DNA from: Piscinibacter sp. HJYY11
Lineage (GTDB): Bacteria > Pseudomonadota > Gammaproteobacteria > Burkholderiales > Burkholderiaceae_C
NCBI RefSeq assembly: GCF_016735515.1
Contig: NZ_JAERQZ010000001.1
Coordinates: forward strand, 4,824,746 to 4,888,745
Direction of reading: 5' to 3'
Length of the DNA: 64,000 bases
This document shows, piece by piece, positions 27,445-36,331 of the stretch. Under the pieces are notes generated by a model. The model saw nothing but the letters and a program-made list of their open reading frames with translations, had not been told where the DNA came from and did not search any database. How positions within the stretch are numbered: the stretch's first letter is position 1; each line of letters starts with the position of its first letter. A program made the position numbers and the translations under genes.

Positions 27445-28314
27445 ATGACCCAGCCAGACAAGCCCGTTCCTGCCAAGGGCACACGCCCTCAGTTGTTTGG
27501 CGACCCCGGCCCGCACAAGCCCAGCAGCAAGCCGCGGCACCCCGACTTCGGGCCGAGCATCTTAGCCACCATCGACGGCTCGCCACGCCGCGACACGCGC
27601 ACACGCGATGGCGCGCCGTTGACGCGGGTGCTCTGGATGTCGGTGCTCGCGCTGGGCGTGGTGGCGGTGTATTTCGCGGTCAAGTTCGGGCTGCTGCCGA
27701 CGGGCTCGTCGTCGTCAGAAGCGCCCGTCTTGGCTGCCGCGCCAGTGGCTGTGCCTGCGTCGGCCCAGGTGATGAAGGTCTCTGACCCTGTCGGGCTTGC
27801 TGCGCTGGCGGGCGCCGCTGCATCGGCCGCTTCTGCAAACGATGGCGCCGCCTCGATTGAAAACGTGGCAGTGGCGATAGCGGCTGCCCCCGCGGCGTCT
27901 GCGGGCACTTCGGCGTCCTCCCCAAACGTCGCGGCCAGCCTCAACAACGTCCAGCAGGCGCTGGCGAGGGCAGATGGGAGCGAGCCGCGCACGACTGCTA
28001 AGCCCGAGGCGCCAAAGGAGCGTCGCGTGGTGACTGAGAGTGCACCTGCCGCGAAAAAGGAAGTCACCGCAGCCGCTCGGCCCGTGCCTCCGGCGCCTAC
28101 GCCGACGTCAACGAACAAGTCTGCGAACGATGATGCCGAGTTGCTTGCAGCCATGTTGCCGCACCTCAAGCGCAAGGGATCCGCTCCGACCAGCCCGGCA
28201 TTCGAAAAGCGCTGCGGTCAGCTTTCGGATGACGCGCTGGTGGAGTGCCGAGTCAAGTTCTGCAATGGACGGGAAGGGGTGGACCCAGCCTGTCCGTCTG
28301 CGGTGAGTCGCTGA
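27445..28314 (+). CDS. Hypothetical single-pass membrane protein in T6SS locus
   Basis: A 289-residue protein from the ATG at 27445 (MTQPDKPVPAKGTRPQLFGD). The open frame extends upstream to 27022, but that part is antisense to the M15 gene. Residues 1-60 are a Pro/Arg/Lys-rich cytoplasmic segment, then one membrane helix (about 64-84, VLWMSVLALGVVAVYFAV), then a long low-complexity Ala/Ser/Pro stretch with charged patches. It ends in a compact domain with four cysteines (FEKRCGQLSDDALVECRVKF, then CNGREGVDPAC). The topology recalls wall-spanning or TonB-like proteins. No homology is recognised. It is divergent from the M15 gene and convergent with the putative immunity gene. Confidence 0.7.
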   Translation: MTQPDKPVPAKGTRPQLFGDPGPHKPSSKPRHPDFGPSILATIDGSPRRDTRTRDGAPLTRVLWMSVLALGVVAVYFAVKFGLLPTGSSSSEAPVLAAAPVAVPASAQVMKVSDPVGLAALAGAAASAASANDGAASIENVAVAIAAAPAASAGTSASSPNVAASLNNVQQALARADGSEPRTTAKPEAPKERRVVTESAPAAKKEVTAAARPVPPAPTPTSTNKSANDDAELLAAMLPHLKRKGSAPTSPAFEKRCGQLSDDALVECRVKFCNGREGVDPACPSAVSR

Positions 28315-28344
28315 CGGCTGTCCCAGATCGAGGGTCGCAACGAG

Positions 28345-29085
28345 TCACCTCTCTCGGGTCCACACCCATTCAATAGCGCGGCCTTGGTGATCCGGTAGCC
28401 GCTCGCCCTTCTGGAAGTTGGCGTTGTGACGCAAGTCGGTGACCGCAGCCCAGACGCCGCCACGAGGGCACAACGCGCCGCTTTGCGCGAACAACAGTTC
28501 GTCGCGAGCGATCTTTGCCGAGCCGAGGGTGGCGGTGTTGTCATGATCAATGGTCAGTGAAACCCGCCCGGACTCCGAGCGCTCTCGGAACAGCGGAAAA
28601 GCCGCCTGCAAGGCGACAAAGAAGTCCCAATCGGTCAAGTCGCGTTCCGACGCTGCGGCGGTTGTGTCGGACTGGTACAGGCGACGGTAGTAGTCAGCGT
28701 TATAGGTGAGCTCATACAACTGGCGGCCATTGCCGGCCAGGATCCTCACCACGCTCAGTCCCTGCCGCAATCGCCCGTCGGCATACCGCGCGGGCTCGAT
28801 GGTGCAACGCATATCGCGGTCGCGCATGAGGATGCTTCCATCCTTCTGCTTGTGGCAGATCTCGATCAGCGTTCCATCGAAGGATCTGAAGAAGAAGCGA
28901 CCGTCCGGCGCCCAGTAGGCGTAGTAGCGCTTTTCGTCCTCGATCTCGTAGCTGCCATCGATGGGCAGGTCTGCGAGAACCTTGGCACCAGGCGGCATCT
29001 CGCCGTCCGAGACGGGGCGCCAGCGGCCGGTCTCGTGGTCGAGATCAATGATGTCGTCAGCGGTGTGATGTCGATAGAGCCACAC
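28345..29085 (-). CDS. Putative immunity protein for the adjacent toxin candidate
   Basis: A 246-residue soluble protein with no signal peptide or membrane helix and no domain I recognise. It is rich in Tyr, Trp, Arg and Asp (MWLYRHHTADDIIDLDHETG, RYYAYWAPDGRFFFRSFDGT). It starts 8 bp after the stop of the toxin candidate in the order vgrG, toxin, this gene, the usual place for a T6SS immunity gene. A cytoplasmic antidote would imply a toxin domain acting in the cytoplasm, rather than the membrane part alone being the weapon. The role rests only on position. Base composition looks less GC-rich than the surrounding core genes. Confidence 0.6.
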   Translation of the reverse strand: MWLYRHHTADDIIDLDHETGRWRPVSDGEMPPGAKVLADLPIDGSYEIEDEKRYYAYWAPDGRFFFRSFDGTLIEICHKQKDGSILMRDRDMRCTIEPARYADGRLRQGLSVVRILAGNGRQLYELTYNADYYRRLYQSDTTAAASERDLTDWDFFVALQAAFPLFRERSESGRVSLTIDHDNTATLGSAKIARDELLFAQSGALCPRGGVWAAVTDLRHNANFQKGERLPDHQGRAIEWVWTRER

Positions 29086-29093
29086 GGGAAAGC

Positions 29094-30230
29094 CTAAGGT
29101 TTGGTTTTGTTGACGATGGCGTCGATTTCCTTGAGAAGTGCTGCGGCGCGGCCGGGGTCACCCGTTTTCTTGGCGCGGTTGAACTCCATGATCTTGTCCC
29201 ATGGGAAGTCGCCCCCGCCGGGGTTCTGCGAGGACTCGATGATCTGCGCGTCAGTTTTGGGTTCGCCTCTGCCGACCTTGACCCGTTCTTTGGTCACCGG
29301 GTGAATCGCGTATCCGCGCTTCAGATCGTCATACTTCGGCCCCAACTCGTCACCGTACTGAGCGCGGTTGCGGCGATAGATGACTTCCTTGAGCTCGGGG
29401 TCCGTTTGGTCCTTGAACTCCTTGCCGATCGCGCGACGTTCTGCATTTGCGGCTCGCGCGATTTCTTCGTCGCTCTTGCCTGCGGCCTTCATCCGATCGA
29501 CGAGGCCTCCCACACGTCGCTTGACGGCAACCTCGTAGTCAAGCCGCATCAAAGGCTTGGCGCTGTGGGCCAGCGTGTTTGCGGTGTCGGTCGCGCCGTC
29601 GACCCTGGCTGGCTTGGCCCGGTCCAGGAGCGAGTCAAGTTCCTTCTTCAGGAAGCTCATCACGGCGGGTATCTTGTCCTTGCCCAGTGCTTTCAGCCGC
29701 TGGATCTGCCGCTCGACAAGCTTCAGCTTTTCGACCTTGTCACCTAACACCTGACGGGCCAACCACATGTGGCGCACATCGGACAGGCCAAGAATGATCT
29801 TCTCGGTGATCTCGTTGAAGTGGCGCACTATTTGGCGGCTGTACTGATCGATCGGCAGGCTTCGGAGCCAGCGCACCGGGTCTCCCTTGCCGGCGCCGCG
29901 GATGATCGCCAGGATGGTCCCGAGTGCTTCGTCGGCGTGGCGACCTCCCCTGCGCAGGAATTGCACCAGAACCTTGAACACGCCTTTTAGCAGACTACCC
30001 AGCACGGGGATCAGGCCGATCAAGGTGATGGCAAGCGCGACCCAGTTCCAGAAGTCGTCATCGTCCTTAGAAAGACGGTGAAGATTGGCGATGACGTCTC
30101 GAATGTCCGCGAGTTGATCGAGGATGGGAATCGCGGTGATGATGCTCCCCACAATGGTTTGCGAGAGACTCGGGTCTTCGTTGAAGTCACCCTGTAGCAC
30201 GCCCCAGAACCAATCCAGCGCGTCGTTCAT
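29094..30230 (-). CDS. Candidate T6SS effector with membrane N-domain and unclassified C-terminal toxin domain
   Basis: A 378-residue protein whose ATG overlaps the vgrG stop by four bases (ATGA). Residues about 20-52 form an amphipathic region (SLSQTIVGSIITAIPILDQL), followed by a hydrophobic hairpin at about 60-92 (FWNWVALAITLIGLIPVLGS onward). This pattern resembles pre-toxin translocation regions of cargo effectors. Residues 105-210 are helical and charged. The C-terminal part (about 225-378) contains ERRAIGKEF, IYRRNRAQYGDELGP and IIESSQNPGGGDFPW. It resembles endings I have seen in Rhs-type polymorphic toxins but cannot name. The tail is Lys/Arg-rich, as in nucleic-acid-acting toxins. 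Function is inferred. Confidence 0.65.
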   Translation of the reverse strand: MNDALDWFWGVLQGDFNEDPSLSQTIVGSIITAIPILDQLADIRDVIANLHRLSKDDDDFWNWVALAITLIGLIPVLGSLLKGVFKVLVQFLRRGGRHADEALGTILAIIRGAGKGDPVRWLRSLPIDQYSRQIVRHFNEITEKIILGLSDVRHMWLARQVLGDKVEKLKLVERQIQRLKALGKDKIPAVMSFLKKELDSLLDRAKPARVDGATDTANTLAHSAKPLMRLDYEVAVKRRVGGLVDRMKAAGKSDEEIARAANAERRAIGKEFKDQTDPELKEVIYRRNRAQYGDELGPKYDDLKRGYAIHPVTKERVKVGRGEPKTDAQIIESSQNPGGGDFPWDKIMEFNRAKKTGDPGRAAALLKEIDAIVNKTKP

Positions 30231-33205
30231 CGGGCATCTCCTTGGTAGAGCAACTTGTAGAGCTGCGCCGCTTGTTCCGGAGACACGCTGCGACCGTATG
30301 CCGGGTTCGCCGGGCCTTCGTCAAAGGGATCAGGCGTCCACTCACGGGCGTCCTCTCCGATCTCGATTCGTGCGATACCGCTCTTCACTCCGTCGATGTG
30401 CAGCAGCCCCTGTGCGTCCAGCGTGCCGGACCGCATGCTGCCATCGGACATGAAGGCCTTGACGGTGGCGCCCACGACCGGAGAACCATCGTAGTAGCGC
30501 CTTTCGATATCGATGTAATGGGTCAGTTTGCCGGCCAAGCCTTCCGGCAACGCCGGGATGGTGACCGCTGCACTCGCGCCTCCGCCCCAGCTGTGGCTCG
30601 CGGCCTTAACCGTGAAGCTGCCCGAGGTGGCGAACTCGATGTCGCCCCCATTCAGCACGACCTTAGAGTCACCCCCGACGATCTCGATACGCTCCTTCGC
30701 CGTGACCGTGATCTCGTCGTTGACCGAGATCACCGTGATGTCCTTGTCTGCGAGCAACTCCAGCGCATCGGTGTGCGCGCGCAGCGAGAACTTGCCGTTG
30801 GCGGCGATCGCCTGCAGTTCGCCTTCGTGCGTGTAGAGGCTGGTGGTCTCGCCTGAGACGAGGCTGGCGGTGTGCGCGGCTGCGGCGTGGATGTCGGCCT
30901 GCGCCACAAGCGTTGTGTCTTGCCCCGAGTAGCTTGCGATGCTGGCCGGGCTCGTGGTGATGGCAGCGCTTGGCGTGTCAAACACGATCACCGGCTTGGC
31001 GAACTGGGCCACCGGATCCTTGGCCTCGCGGGTCGCTCCTTGCTGCTCGCTCGGATGCTTGCCGTCTTGGGTGATGTCGATCGTCTCCAGAAGGTTTTGA
31101 AGCGCTGCTTGTGCATGGGCCTCATGGCTCGTCAGGGCGAGCGCGCCCTGCGCTTGTGCCGCCTGGCCCAAGGCCTGCCCAAGTTGCTGGGCGCCCTTCA
31201 GCTGCGCAACGGCCTCGTGGACGTCCATCTGGCCGCCCTGCGCGCTGCCATAGCTGCCGGCGCGCGCTGTGGTGGACAGCAGCAGGCCCTGCGCGGCACG
31301 CACGCTGGCCCAGCCGTCGGTGTGGCCGTAGAAGCCAGAGCCCAGCCACGCGCCGCGCTGTGCGCTGCCCGAGCCCTGGCTGATGATGTGGCCCAGGCTC
31401 AGCTCGCTCCAGGGTGAGCCAGCGCTGTGGCTGGCAAGACGCATGCGCAGCTGGCCGGTCGCGTCGTCGATCACCCATTCGTTGGCGCCATCGTCGTCGA
31501 GCGTGTGGCTGTGCCAACCTGAGAGCGTGCCGGGGTGGTTGGCACCCGAGTTCACGCCGGCCGGCCAGGGCAGGGCGTCCTGGCCGTTGTACAGCTGGCC
31601 GACGACCACGGGCCGATCCAGGTCGCCTTCGATGAAGTCGACCAGCACCTCGGTACCCACGCGCGGCATGAAGACGGCGCCCCAGTTGGCGCCCGCGCTG
31701 GCCTGGGCAACGCGCACCCATTGGCTGGAGGAGGCATCGCCCGGGGCATGGCCGGTGTCGTCCTGCCCCGGCGTGGTCGGGCCGGGCAGCCCGCCGGCGA
31801 GGGGAGATGCGCCGCGTTGCCACGGGAACTGGATGCGCACGCGAAGGTCGCGCTCGGTGGTAAGGGGCTCTTCGGCATGGCCGACGACCAGCGCGGTCTG
31901 CACCCCCGGCGCTTGGGGCTTGGCGCGGGCAGAGGGCACGAGCGTGGCGGCGGCCGGAGCAGCCTGGAAATGTTGCTGGTAGCTGCCCGCTTCGAGGTCG
32001 GTGCGCTTGAGCAACTGGGCCGCTTCGCTGCCGAGGTTGTTGGCGGCTTCGTGTTGAACGGCCAGCACGACGAAGCGGCTGTCGTCCGAGCCAAGCGGAT
32101 AGCGGCTGTGCTCGGTGAGCTGGAAGTCGGCGCCGGGGGCCAGCGTGCGCACGGCGCCATCGCCGAGTAGCGTCTTGCAGGCGAGTTCATGGCGCGCGAG
32201 GGCCAGTGCCGTGCGCTGGTCGGCAAGGGGCGTGTGGGCGGTGTCTTCGTCGGACTCGAACCGGCTGTGTCGGCGCTCGCCGTGACCTTCGTATTGCTCG
32301 AGCTCGGGCAGATCGCCCTGGGCCAGCGCGCTGCGCGATTGAGCGCTGACGCCCGCGAGCTGGCGAGGGTCCCATGCGGCCAGGGTAACGGCGTTGGGAA
32401 CGACCTGCCGCGACAGGGCGATGGAGGTGAGGGTGTCTTCGGGCAGGCCGTGGCGCCGTACATCGGGGCGACCGAAGCGCAAGGCGCCCAACGAAGGACG
32501 CTCGGCCGACGGGTCGCTGATGACGAGGCAGTGCTTTGCGTTCTTGGCCTCGCTCAACGGACGGTCGTCGTCGATGTGTTCCAGGCGCCAGTTCCAACCT
32601 TCTTCTGCGAGCAGGCGCTGCACGAAGGCGGCATCGGTCTCGCGGTACTGGGTGGTGGTGCCGCGACGCGGCGCGGCCTCCAGGGCCTCGGGGCTCAACT
32701 CGAAGCGAAAGTTGGCCTGCGGATACGCGCGCAAGACGGCGTTGACGATCTCATCGGCACGTTGGCCGAGGAAGACGCGCGTGTCGTGCCGCAGTTGCAG
32801 GAAGTGGGTGAAGGCGACGAGCTGCAAGCGATAGCGGGCGAGGCCCCCATCGGCCCCGAGTTGCGCTGCTTCGGCCACGTAGCCGTGCCAGGTGCGGTAG
32901 CGGCCGTCGGCGCACATGAGGCGCAGGCTCATCTGCTCGCCGATCAGCGCCTTGAGCGAGAGCTGCGCGCTGGTGCTGAGGCAATCGACTTCGGCGACCA
33001 GCGGGCTGAGCGTGGCATCGGGTTGGCCCAGGCCGCTCACGTCTTCATGCCAGCGTGCGCTCTCAACCACCAGCGTCGCGCTCGGCAAGGCGGTTTCGAT
33101 CTGCAGCAGTCGCTTGTGCTGGCCGATCGACAGCAGGGCCTTCAGGCGATTCAGACCTTCTGATACTGCTGAGGTGACCGCCGAGGTCATGGTGCTCGGG
33201 TTCAT
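30227..33205 (-). CDS. vgrG: T6SS tip protein VgrG with C-terminal transthyretin-like extension
   Basis: A 992-residue VgrG. The gp27-like region (about 30-400) binds Hcp, and the gp5-like OB-fold has the motif SQWVRVAQASAGANWGAVFM with VLVDFIEGDLDRPVVVGQLYNG around residue 500. After the beta-helix comes the DUF2345 block (about 770-880). Residues about 892-992 form an extra domain starting HYIDIERRYYDGSPVVGATV, a transthyretin-like fold by pattern. Such tails dock a cognate effector directly on the spike. The next gene, overlapping by ATGA, is the toxin candidate, so this tail is its likely carrier. It is downstream of tssL in the tssJKL transcript. Confidence 0.93.
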   Translation of the reverse strand: MNPSTMTSAVTSAVSEGLNRLKALLSIGQHKRLLQIETALPSATLVVESARWHEDVSGLGQPDATLSPLVAEVDCLSTSAQLSLKALIGEQMSLRLMCADGRYRTWHGYVAEAAQLGADGGLARYRLQLVAFTHFLQLRHDTRVFLGQRADEIVNAVLRAYPQANFRFELSPEALEAAPRRGTTTQYRETDAAFVQRLLAEEGWNWRLEHIDDDRPLSEAKNAKHCLVISDPSAERPSLGALRFGRPDVRRHGLPEDTLTSIALSRQVVPNAVTLAAWDPRQLAGVSAQSRSALAQGDLPELEQYEGHGERRHSRFESDEDTAHTPLADQRTALALARHELACKTLLGDGAVRTLAPGADFQLTEHSRYPLGSDDSRFVVLAVQHEAANNLGSEAAQLLKRTDLEAGSYQQHFQAAPAAATLVPSARAKPQAPGVQTALVVGHAEEPLTTERDLRVRIQFPWQRGASPLAGGLPGPTTPGQDDTGHAPGDASSSQWVRVAQASAGANWGAVFMPRVGTEVLVDFIEGDLDRPVVVGQLYNGQDALPWPAGVNSGANHPGTLSGWHSHTLDDDGANEWVIDDATGQLRMRLASHSAGSPWSELSLGHIISQGSGSAQRGAWLGSGFYGHTDGWASVRAAQGLLLSTTARAGSYGSAQGGQMDVHEAVAQLKGAQQLGQALGQAAQAQGALALTSHEAHAQAALQNLLETIDITQDGKHPSEQQGATREAKDPVAQFAKPVIVFDTPSAAITTSPASIASYSGQDTTLVAQADIHAAAAHTASLVSGETTSLYTHEGELQAIAANGKFSLRAHTDALELLADKDITVISVNDEITVTAKERIEIVGGDSKVVLNGGDIEFATSGSFTVKAASHSWGGGASAAVTIPALPEGLAGKLTHYIDIERRYYDGSPVVGATVKAFMSDGSMRSGTLDAQGLLHIDGVKSGIARIEIGEDAREWTPDPFDEGPANPAYGRSVSPEQAAQLYKLLYQGDAR

Positions 33206-33269
33206 TTTTTTGTACCTCTCCCTTTGTGCCGCAGACGTTCTTGGGTCTGCGCACGTGTGTCTTACGTCG

Positions 33270-34061
33270 TCACGGCAGTGTGATCGTCACGTGCACCGCC
33301 TGCGGCGCAAGCTTCACCACCTCCTGATAGGCCGCGAGGTCACGCTCGGTGCTGCGGGTCAGCTGCCAGCGCATCGCGGTGAAGGCAAGCACGCCCAGCA
33401 GCGCAAACACCGAGCCGATCACCCACAACGGCACTTCGTTCTTCAGGCGGTTGCGGACCTGGTCGGGTGGCGCCCAGTGAGGCGCGAATGCAGCGCGCGA
33501 GCCCTTGAGGTGGGCAATCTCATCGCCCAGTCGCGCCGTGAGGTAGTTGAGCTTCTCGCTGCCTTCGATCAGGTACTTGCCTTGGAACCCCATCAGCAGG
33601 CACATGTGGAAGACCTCGAGGATCTGCACACGCGCTGCGCCTTCTCGCCGCAATGTTTCGAGCTTGGCAAAGAACTGCTCGCCCGCGAGCTGCTCGCCGA
33701 AGAACTGCAGCTGCAGCGGCTGGCGTTGCCAGGCGTCGCGCACCTTGAACTGCGACATCAGGATCGCTTCGTCGACCGTGGCGCAGAAGGCGTACTTGCA
33801 CAGGTGCACGTCTTCGGCCGAACTGCCGAGCTTGGTCGCACCGCGCTCGAGGCCGGTGAGGAACTCCTTGATGTGCGAGCGGAAGGCGTCGGCATCGGTC
33901 GGCCCTTGCTTCGCGCGCAGCAGAAAGAGCAGGTAGAACCCGTCGTACATCAGGTCGATGAGCGTGCGGGCCTCGCGCGGCGTGCTGCCACTGGTGGGCG
34001 TGAGGCCCGGCGTCGTGGCGCCGCCGAACAGCGACGGCGGCTGGGTGGCGTGTGCGTTCAT
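33270..34061 (-). CDS. tssL: T6SS membrane complex subunit TssL (DotU)
   Basis: A 263-residue tail-anchored inner-membrane protein of the IcmH/DotU family. Conserved cytoplasmic motifs are YDGFYLLFLLRAKQGP, CKYAFCATVDEAIL and FHMCLLMGFQGKYLIEGSEK. One C-terminal transmembrane helix lies near 210-232 (LWVIGSVFALLGVLAF). There is no OmpA-like peptidoglycan-binding extension, unlike the longer TssL class. TssL bridges TssM and the TssK-baseplate. Its start overlaps the tssK stop by four bases (ATGA). The separate OmpA-type protein at 18844-19635 may supply wall anchoring. Confidence 0.95.
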   Translation of the reverse strand: MNAHATQPPSLFGGATTPGLTPTSGSTPREARTLIDLMYDGFYLLFLLRAKQGPTDADAFRSHIKEFLTGLERGATKLGSSAEDVHLCKYAFCATVDEAILMSQFKVRDAWQRQPLQLQFFGEQLAGEQFFAKLETLRREGAARVQILEVFHMCLLMGFQGKYLIEGSEKLNYLTARLGDEIAHLKGSRAAFAPHWAPPDQVRNRLKNEVPLWVIGSVFALLGVLAFTAMRWQLTRSTERDLAAYQEVVKLAPQAVHVTITLP

Positions 34062-35407
34062 GCGTTGATGGCGATGAGTTCGAGTTTGATGTCGGCAATG
34101 CCGGCTGGCACGTAGATCGAGATGGCCTGCGCTTGCAGCATGCGTTCATAGAGAGCGCCCCGCGGCTCCAGCGCGAAGTAGTAAGCCCCGGGTCGCACCG
34201 GGATGGCGGCCGGCACTTGCACCGAGTGCGAGAGCGGCACGCCAGGCAGTGCAGAGAGCACCAGCTTCTCCACATCTTCCGGCGCTCCGATCTTGAAGCG
34301 CAACGGCACCGCGTCGACCAGCTCGGCCGGCGGCATGGAGGCGCTGACGCCGAGGTACAGGTTGGTCGAGGCCGTGATCTGTTGCGCATCGAGCCGGCCT
34401 TGGTGGAACGACGGCCGCACTTCAGACAGCGAGACACCGAAGTAGCGCGTGGAGATCACCGTCTCCAGCAGCTCGCGGATGATGTGGTCGAGGCGGAAGA
34501 ATGCCGGGCCGGGGTTTGCGTGGTCGTAGGCAGGCAGGTCGGCGAGCGTGAAGCCCTTCGAGAAGGTCATCAGCGCGCCAGCGAGCTCCAGCAGCCGCTG
34601 GAAGAGGCGCTCGGGGTGCAGGCCCGGATGGCGCATCAGATGCGCAAGCGATGCATACGCGCCGCTGGCCGTGTGCAACAGCCAGAACGACGCGACGTCT
34701 CCGGAGCGGAACTCGATGATGTTCTTTGACGGTTCGCGGTGGAAGCCATACAGCGCGTCAACCTTCGCCTGCAGCACGTCCAGCAGGCGGCGCAGGTAGA
34801 GAAAGACCACCGGCGATGCCTGGATGGTGAGCGACGGTGGCACGTAGCGTGGGTCGAGCTCGAAACCGCCGGTCGCGTTGCGCCGCACGCGCAGCACCGG
34901 CATGCTGACGAGGTGGCCGCGCGGGTCGTGCTCGGCGATCAGCTTGACCGACTTGCCGAGCAGGCTCAACGGCGCGGCCGCCGCGTCGGTGTACTGGTCC
35001 TCGACGTCCTTCTGCACCTGGTAGTAGCGCGCGGCAGTGTCGGCTTCTTCGCGTGTGGAAGCGAAGTTGCTGCCGTTCGTGCGCAGCGGCGCAGCGGCAA
35101 CATGCAGCACCGACTCGTTGCCTTGACCGAAGGCCGTGTCGAGCGCGAGCGGCTCCGGCAGCTCATCTTCAGCGGGTGCGTTGTAGAACTCGCCATCGGG
35201 CAACACCATCTGCAACTCGGTGAGTCGCAGCCGGCCGGCCTGCAGGGCATCGGTGTCGACCTTGATGCTGCGCACACCCCAGGCGTATGGATGCAGACCA
35301 CGCACGGCTTGTGCAAGCCGCCACTCGTGATAGGCGTCCTGCTGCTGGAAGTGCTGCGGCCGCAGAAAGAGGCCTTCGCCCCACAGGACTTTGGGTGTCG
35401 GGATCAA
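34058..35407 (-). CDS. tssK: T6SS baseplate subunit TssK
   Basis: A 449-residue cytoplasmic baseplate protein with the family start KVLWGEGLFLRPQHFQQQDAY. Other conserved parts are the mid-region HDPRGHLVSMPVLRVRR, and RTRYFGVSL- and ASMPPAELVDAVPLRFKIGAP-like segments near the C-terminus. TssK trimers bind the TssF-TssG wedges and connect the baseplate to TssL and TssM. The length is typical. It sits between tssJ (27-bp gap) and tssL (four-base overlap) in the order J-K-L common in Burkholderiales loci. Confidence 0.96.
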   Translation of the reverse strand: MIPTPKVLWGEGLFLRPQHFQQQDAYHEWRLAQAVRGLHPYAWGVRSIKVDTDALQAGRLRLTELQMVLPDGEFYNAPAEDELPEPLALDTAFGQGNESVLHVAAAPLRTNGSNFASTREEADTAARYYQVQKDVEDQYTDAAAAPLSLLGKSVKLIAEHDPRGHLVSMPVLRVRRNATGGFELDPRYVPPSLTIQASPVVFLYLRRLLDVLQAKVDALYGFHREPSKNIIEFRSGDVASFWLLHTASGAYASLAHLMRHPGLHPERLFQRLLELAGALMTFSKGFTLADLPAYDHANPGPAFFRLDHIIRELLETVISTRYFGVSLSEVRPSFHQGRLDAQQITASTNLYLGVSASMPPAELVDAVPLRFKIGAPEDVEKLVLSALPGVPLSHSVQVPAAIPVRPGAYYFALEPRGALYERMLQAQAISIYVPAGIADIKLELIAINA

Positions 35408-35434
35408 GTTCTACCTTCCAGGCGAATCTGTCAT

Positions 35435-36100
35435 TCAGTTGAGGGCGCACATCGAGTTGCTGAGCTTCAAGGCGCTGGTGGGCACGCCGATCGGCTGACC
35501 ATTGGCCACGCTCAAGGCGCAGGCATGTGCCCCAAGCACGAGGCCGTCGCCGAATTGAACGTTCTCCAGCTCGAAGGCATAGCGCCAGCGCTGTGGCGCT
35601 GCTGCACGGAACAGCGCGACCACACCGACGTGCGTCGCTTCGCGAGCCCAGCGCTCGCTGATGCGTTGCTGCTGCCCAGGCAGGAGGACGATCTCGCGGC
35701 TTTCGATCAGCTCATCGCCAAGTGTTTCTTTCTCTTTGCCGTTGTTACCGAAGGTTTCCTGCGGTGCATTCAGAAACGCAGTGGCGCCGCGCAGCTTGTA
35801 GACGCGCACTACCAGCGAGAGTGATCGGCCTGCGGCGTCGACGTTGAGCGAGTCGCTTGCCGCGAGCCTGAGCGTCATGGGTCGCGCAGGCTTGGCGGCT
35901 TCAGGCAGCTCAGGTGCTTGAGGCAGCTCCGGCTTCTTGAAGCCGATCGTCTCGAGCGCCTTTTCTCCCATGTTGCCGAGCCCTTCGCCGAACTTCTGCG
36001 CGCCGCTTTGAATGGTCGCGCAACCAGACAGCGCTACCGCTGCGAAGAGCAACATCACATGCGTGAGATGTCGATGCTGTGATGGTTCTCGCGTGGTCAT
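35435..36100 (-). CDS. tssJ: T6SS outer-membrane lipoprotein TssJ
   Basis: A 221-residue lipoprotein from the ATG at 36100 (MTTREPSQHRHLTHV). The lipobox is LSGC with Cys27, followed by ATIQSGAQ. The mature part has the TssJ beta-sandwich motifs PMTLRLAASDSLNVDAAGRS and LSLVVRVYKLRG, and the loop FLNAPQETFGNNG. TssJ binds the periplasmic end of TssM at the outer membrane. A longer reading to 36196 is rejected because it adds a non-signal N-terminus and runs into the divergent control region. It is the first gene of the minus-strand J-K-L-vgrG-effector transcript. Confidence 0.93.
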   Translation of the reverse strand: MTTREPSQHRHLTHVMLLFAAVALSGCATIQSGAQKFGEGLGNMGEKALETIGFKKPELPQAPELPEAAKPARPMTLRLAASDSLNVDAAGRSLSLVVRVYKLRGATAFLNAPQETFGNNGKEKETLGDELIESREIVLLPGQQQRISERWAREATHVGVVALFRAAAPQRWRYAFELENVQFGDGLVLGAHACALSVANGQPIGVPTSALKLSNSMCALN

Positions 36101-36210
36101 TTGTTGATCGTCGCAATGCTGCGAGCGCCGCAGTTTAAGGGCGCATACAAGCAGTTGCGCATCGCGCCCCTCAAGAGAGGGATGGTCCGCAAACATCGAT
36201 CCAGTAACAC

Positions 36211-36251
36211 TGCGTAAGCCTTGCGGACATTGCGAATTTTTGCGATTTAAT
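36211..36251. promoter_or_regulatory. Phased TGCG repeats in the divergent T6SS control region
   Basis: Four TGCG elements begin at 36211, 36222, 36231 and 36241, so successive spacings are 11, 9 and 10 bp, roughly one helical turn each. The last three are TTGCG. They lie in the 231-bp gap between tssJ (minus) and the TPR lipoprotein gene (plus), just before an A/T-rich stretch ending TTTAAT (36246-36251) that could be a -10 element. The same-face arrangement suggests binding of a regulator to tandem sites. No known factor is assigned. Confidence 0.4.
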
Positions 36252-36331
36252 CCGCGCCAGCAGAAGCTGGATCAAACCATCCAACGCCACGCGCGCTCGC
36301 ACAACGAGCGATCTAAGGGAGTAGTTCTTCG

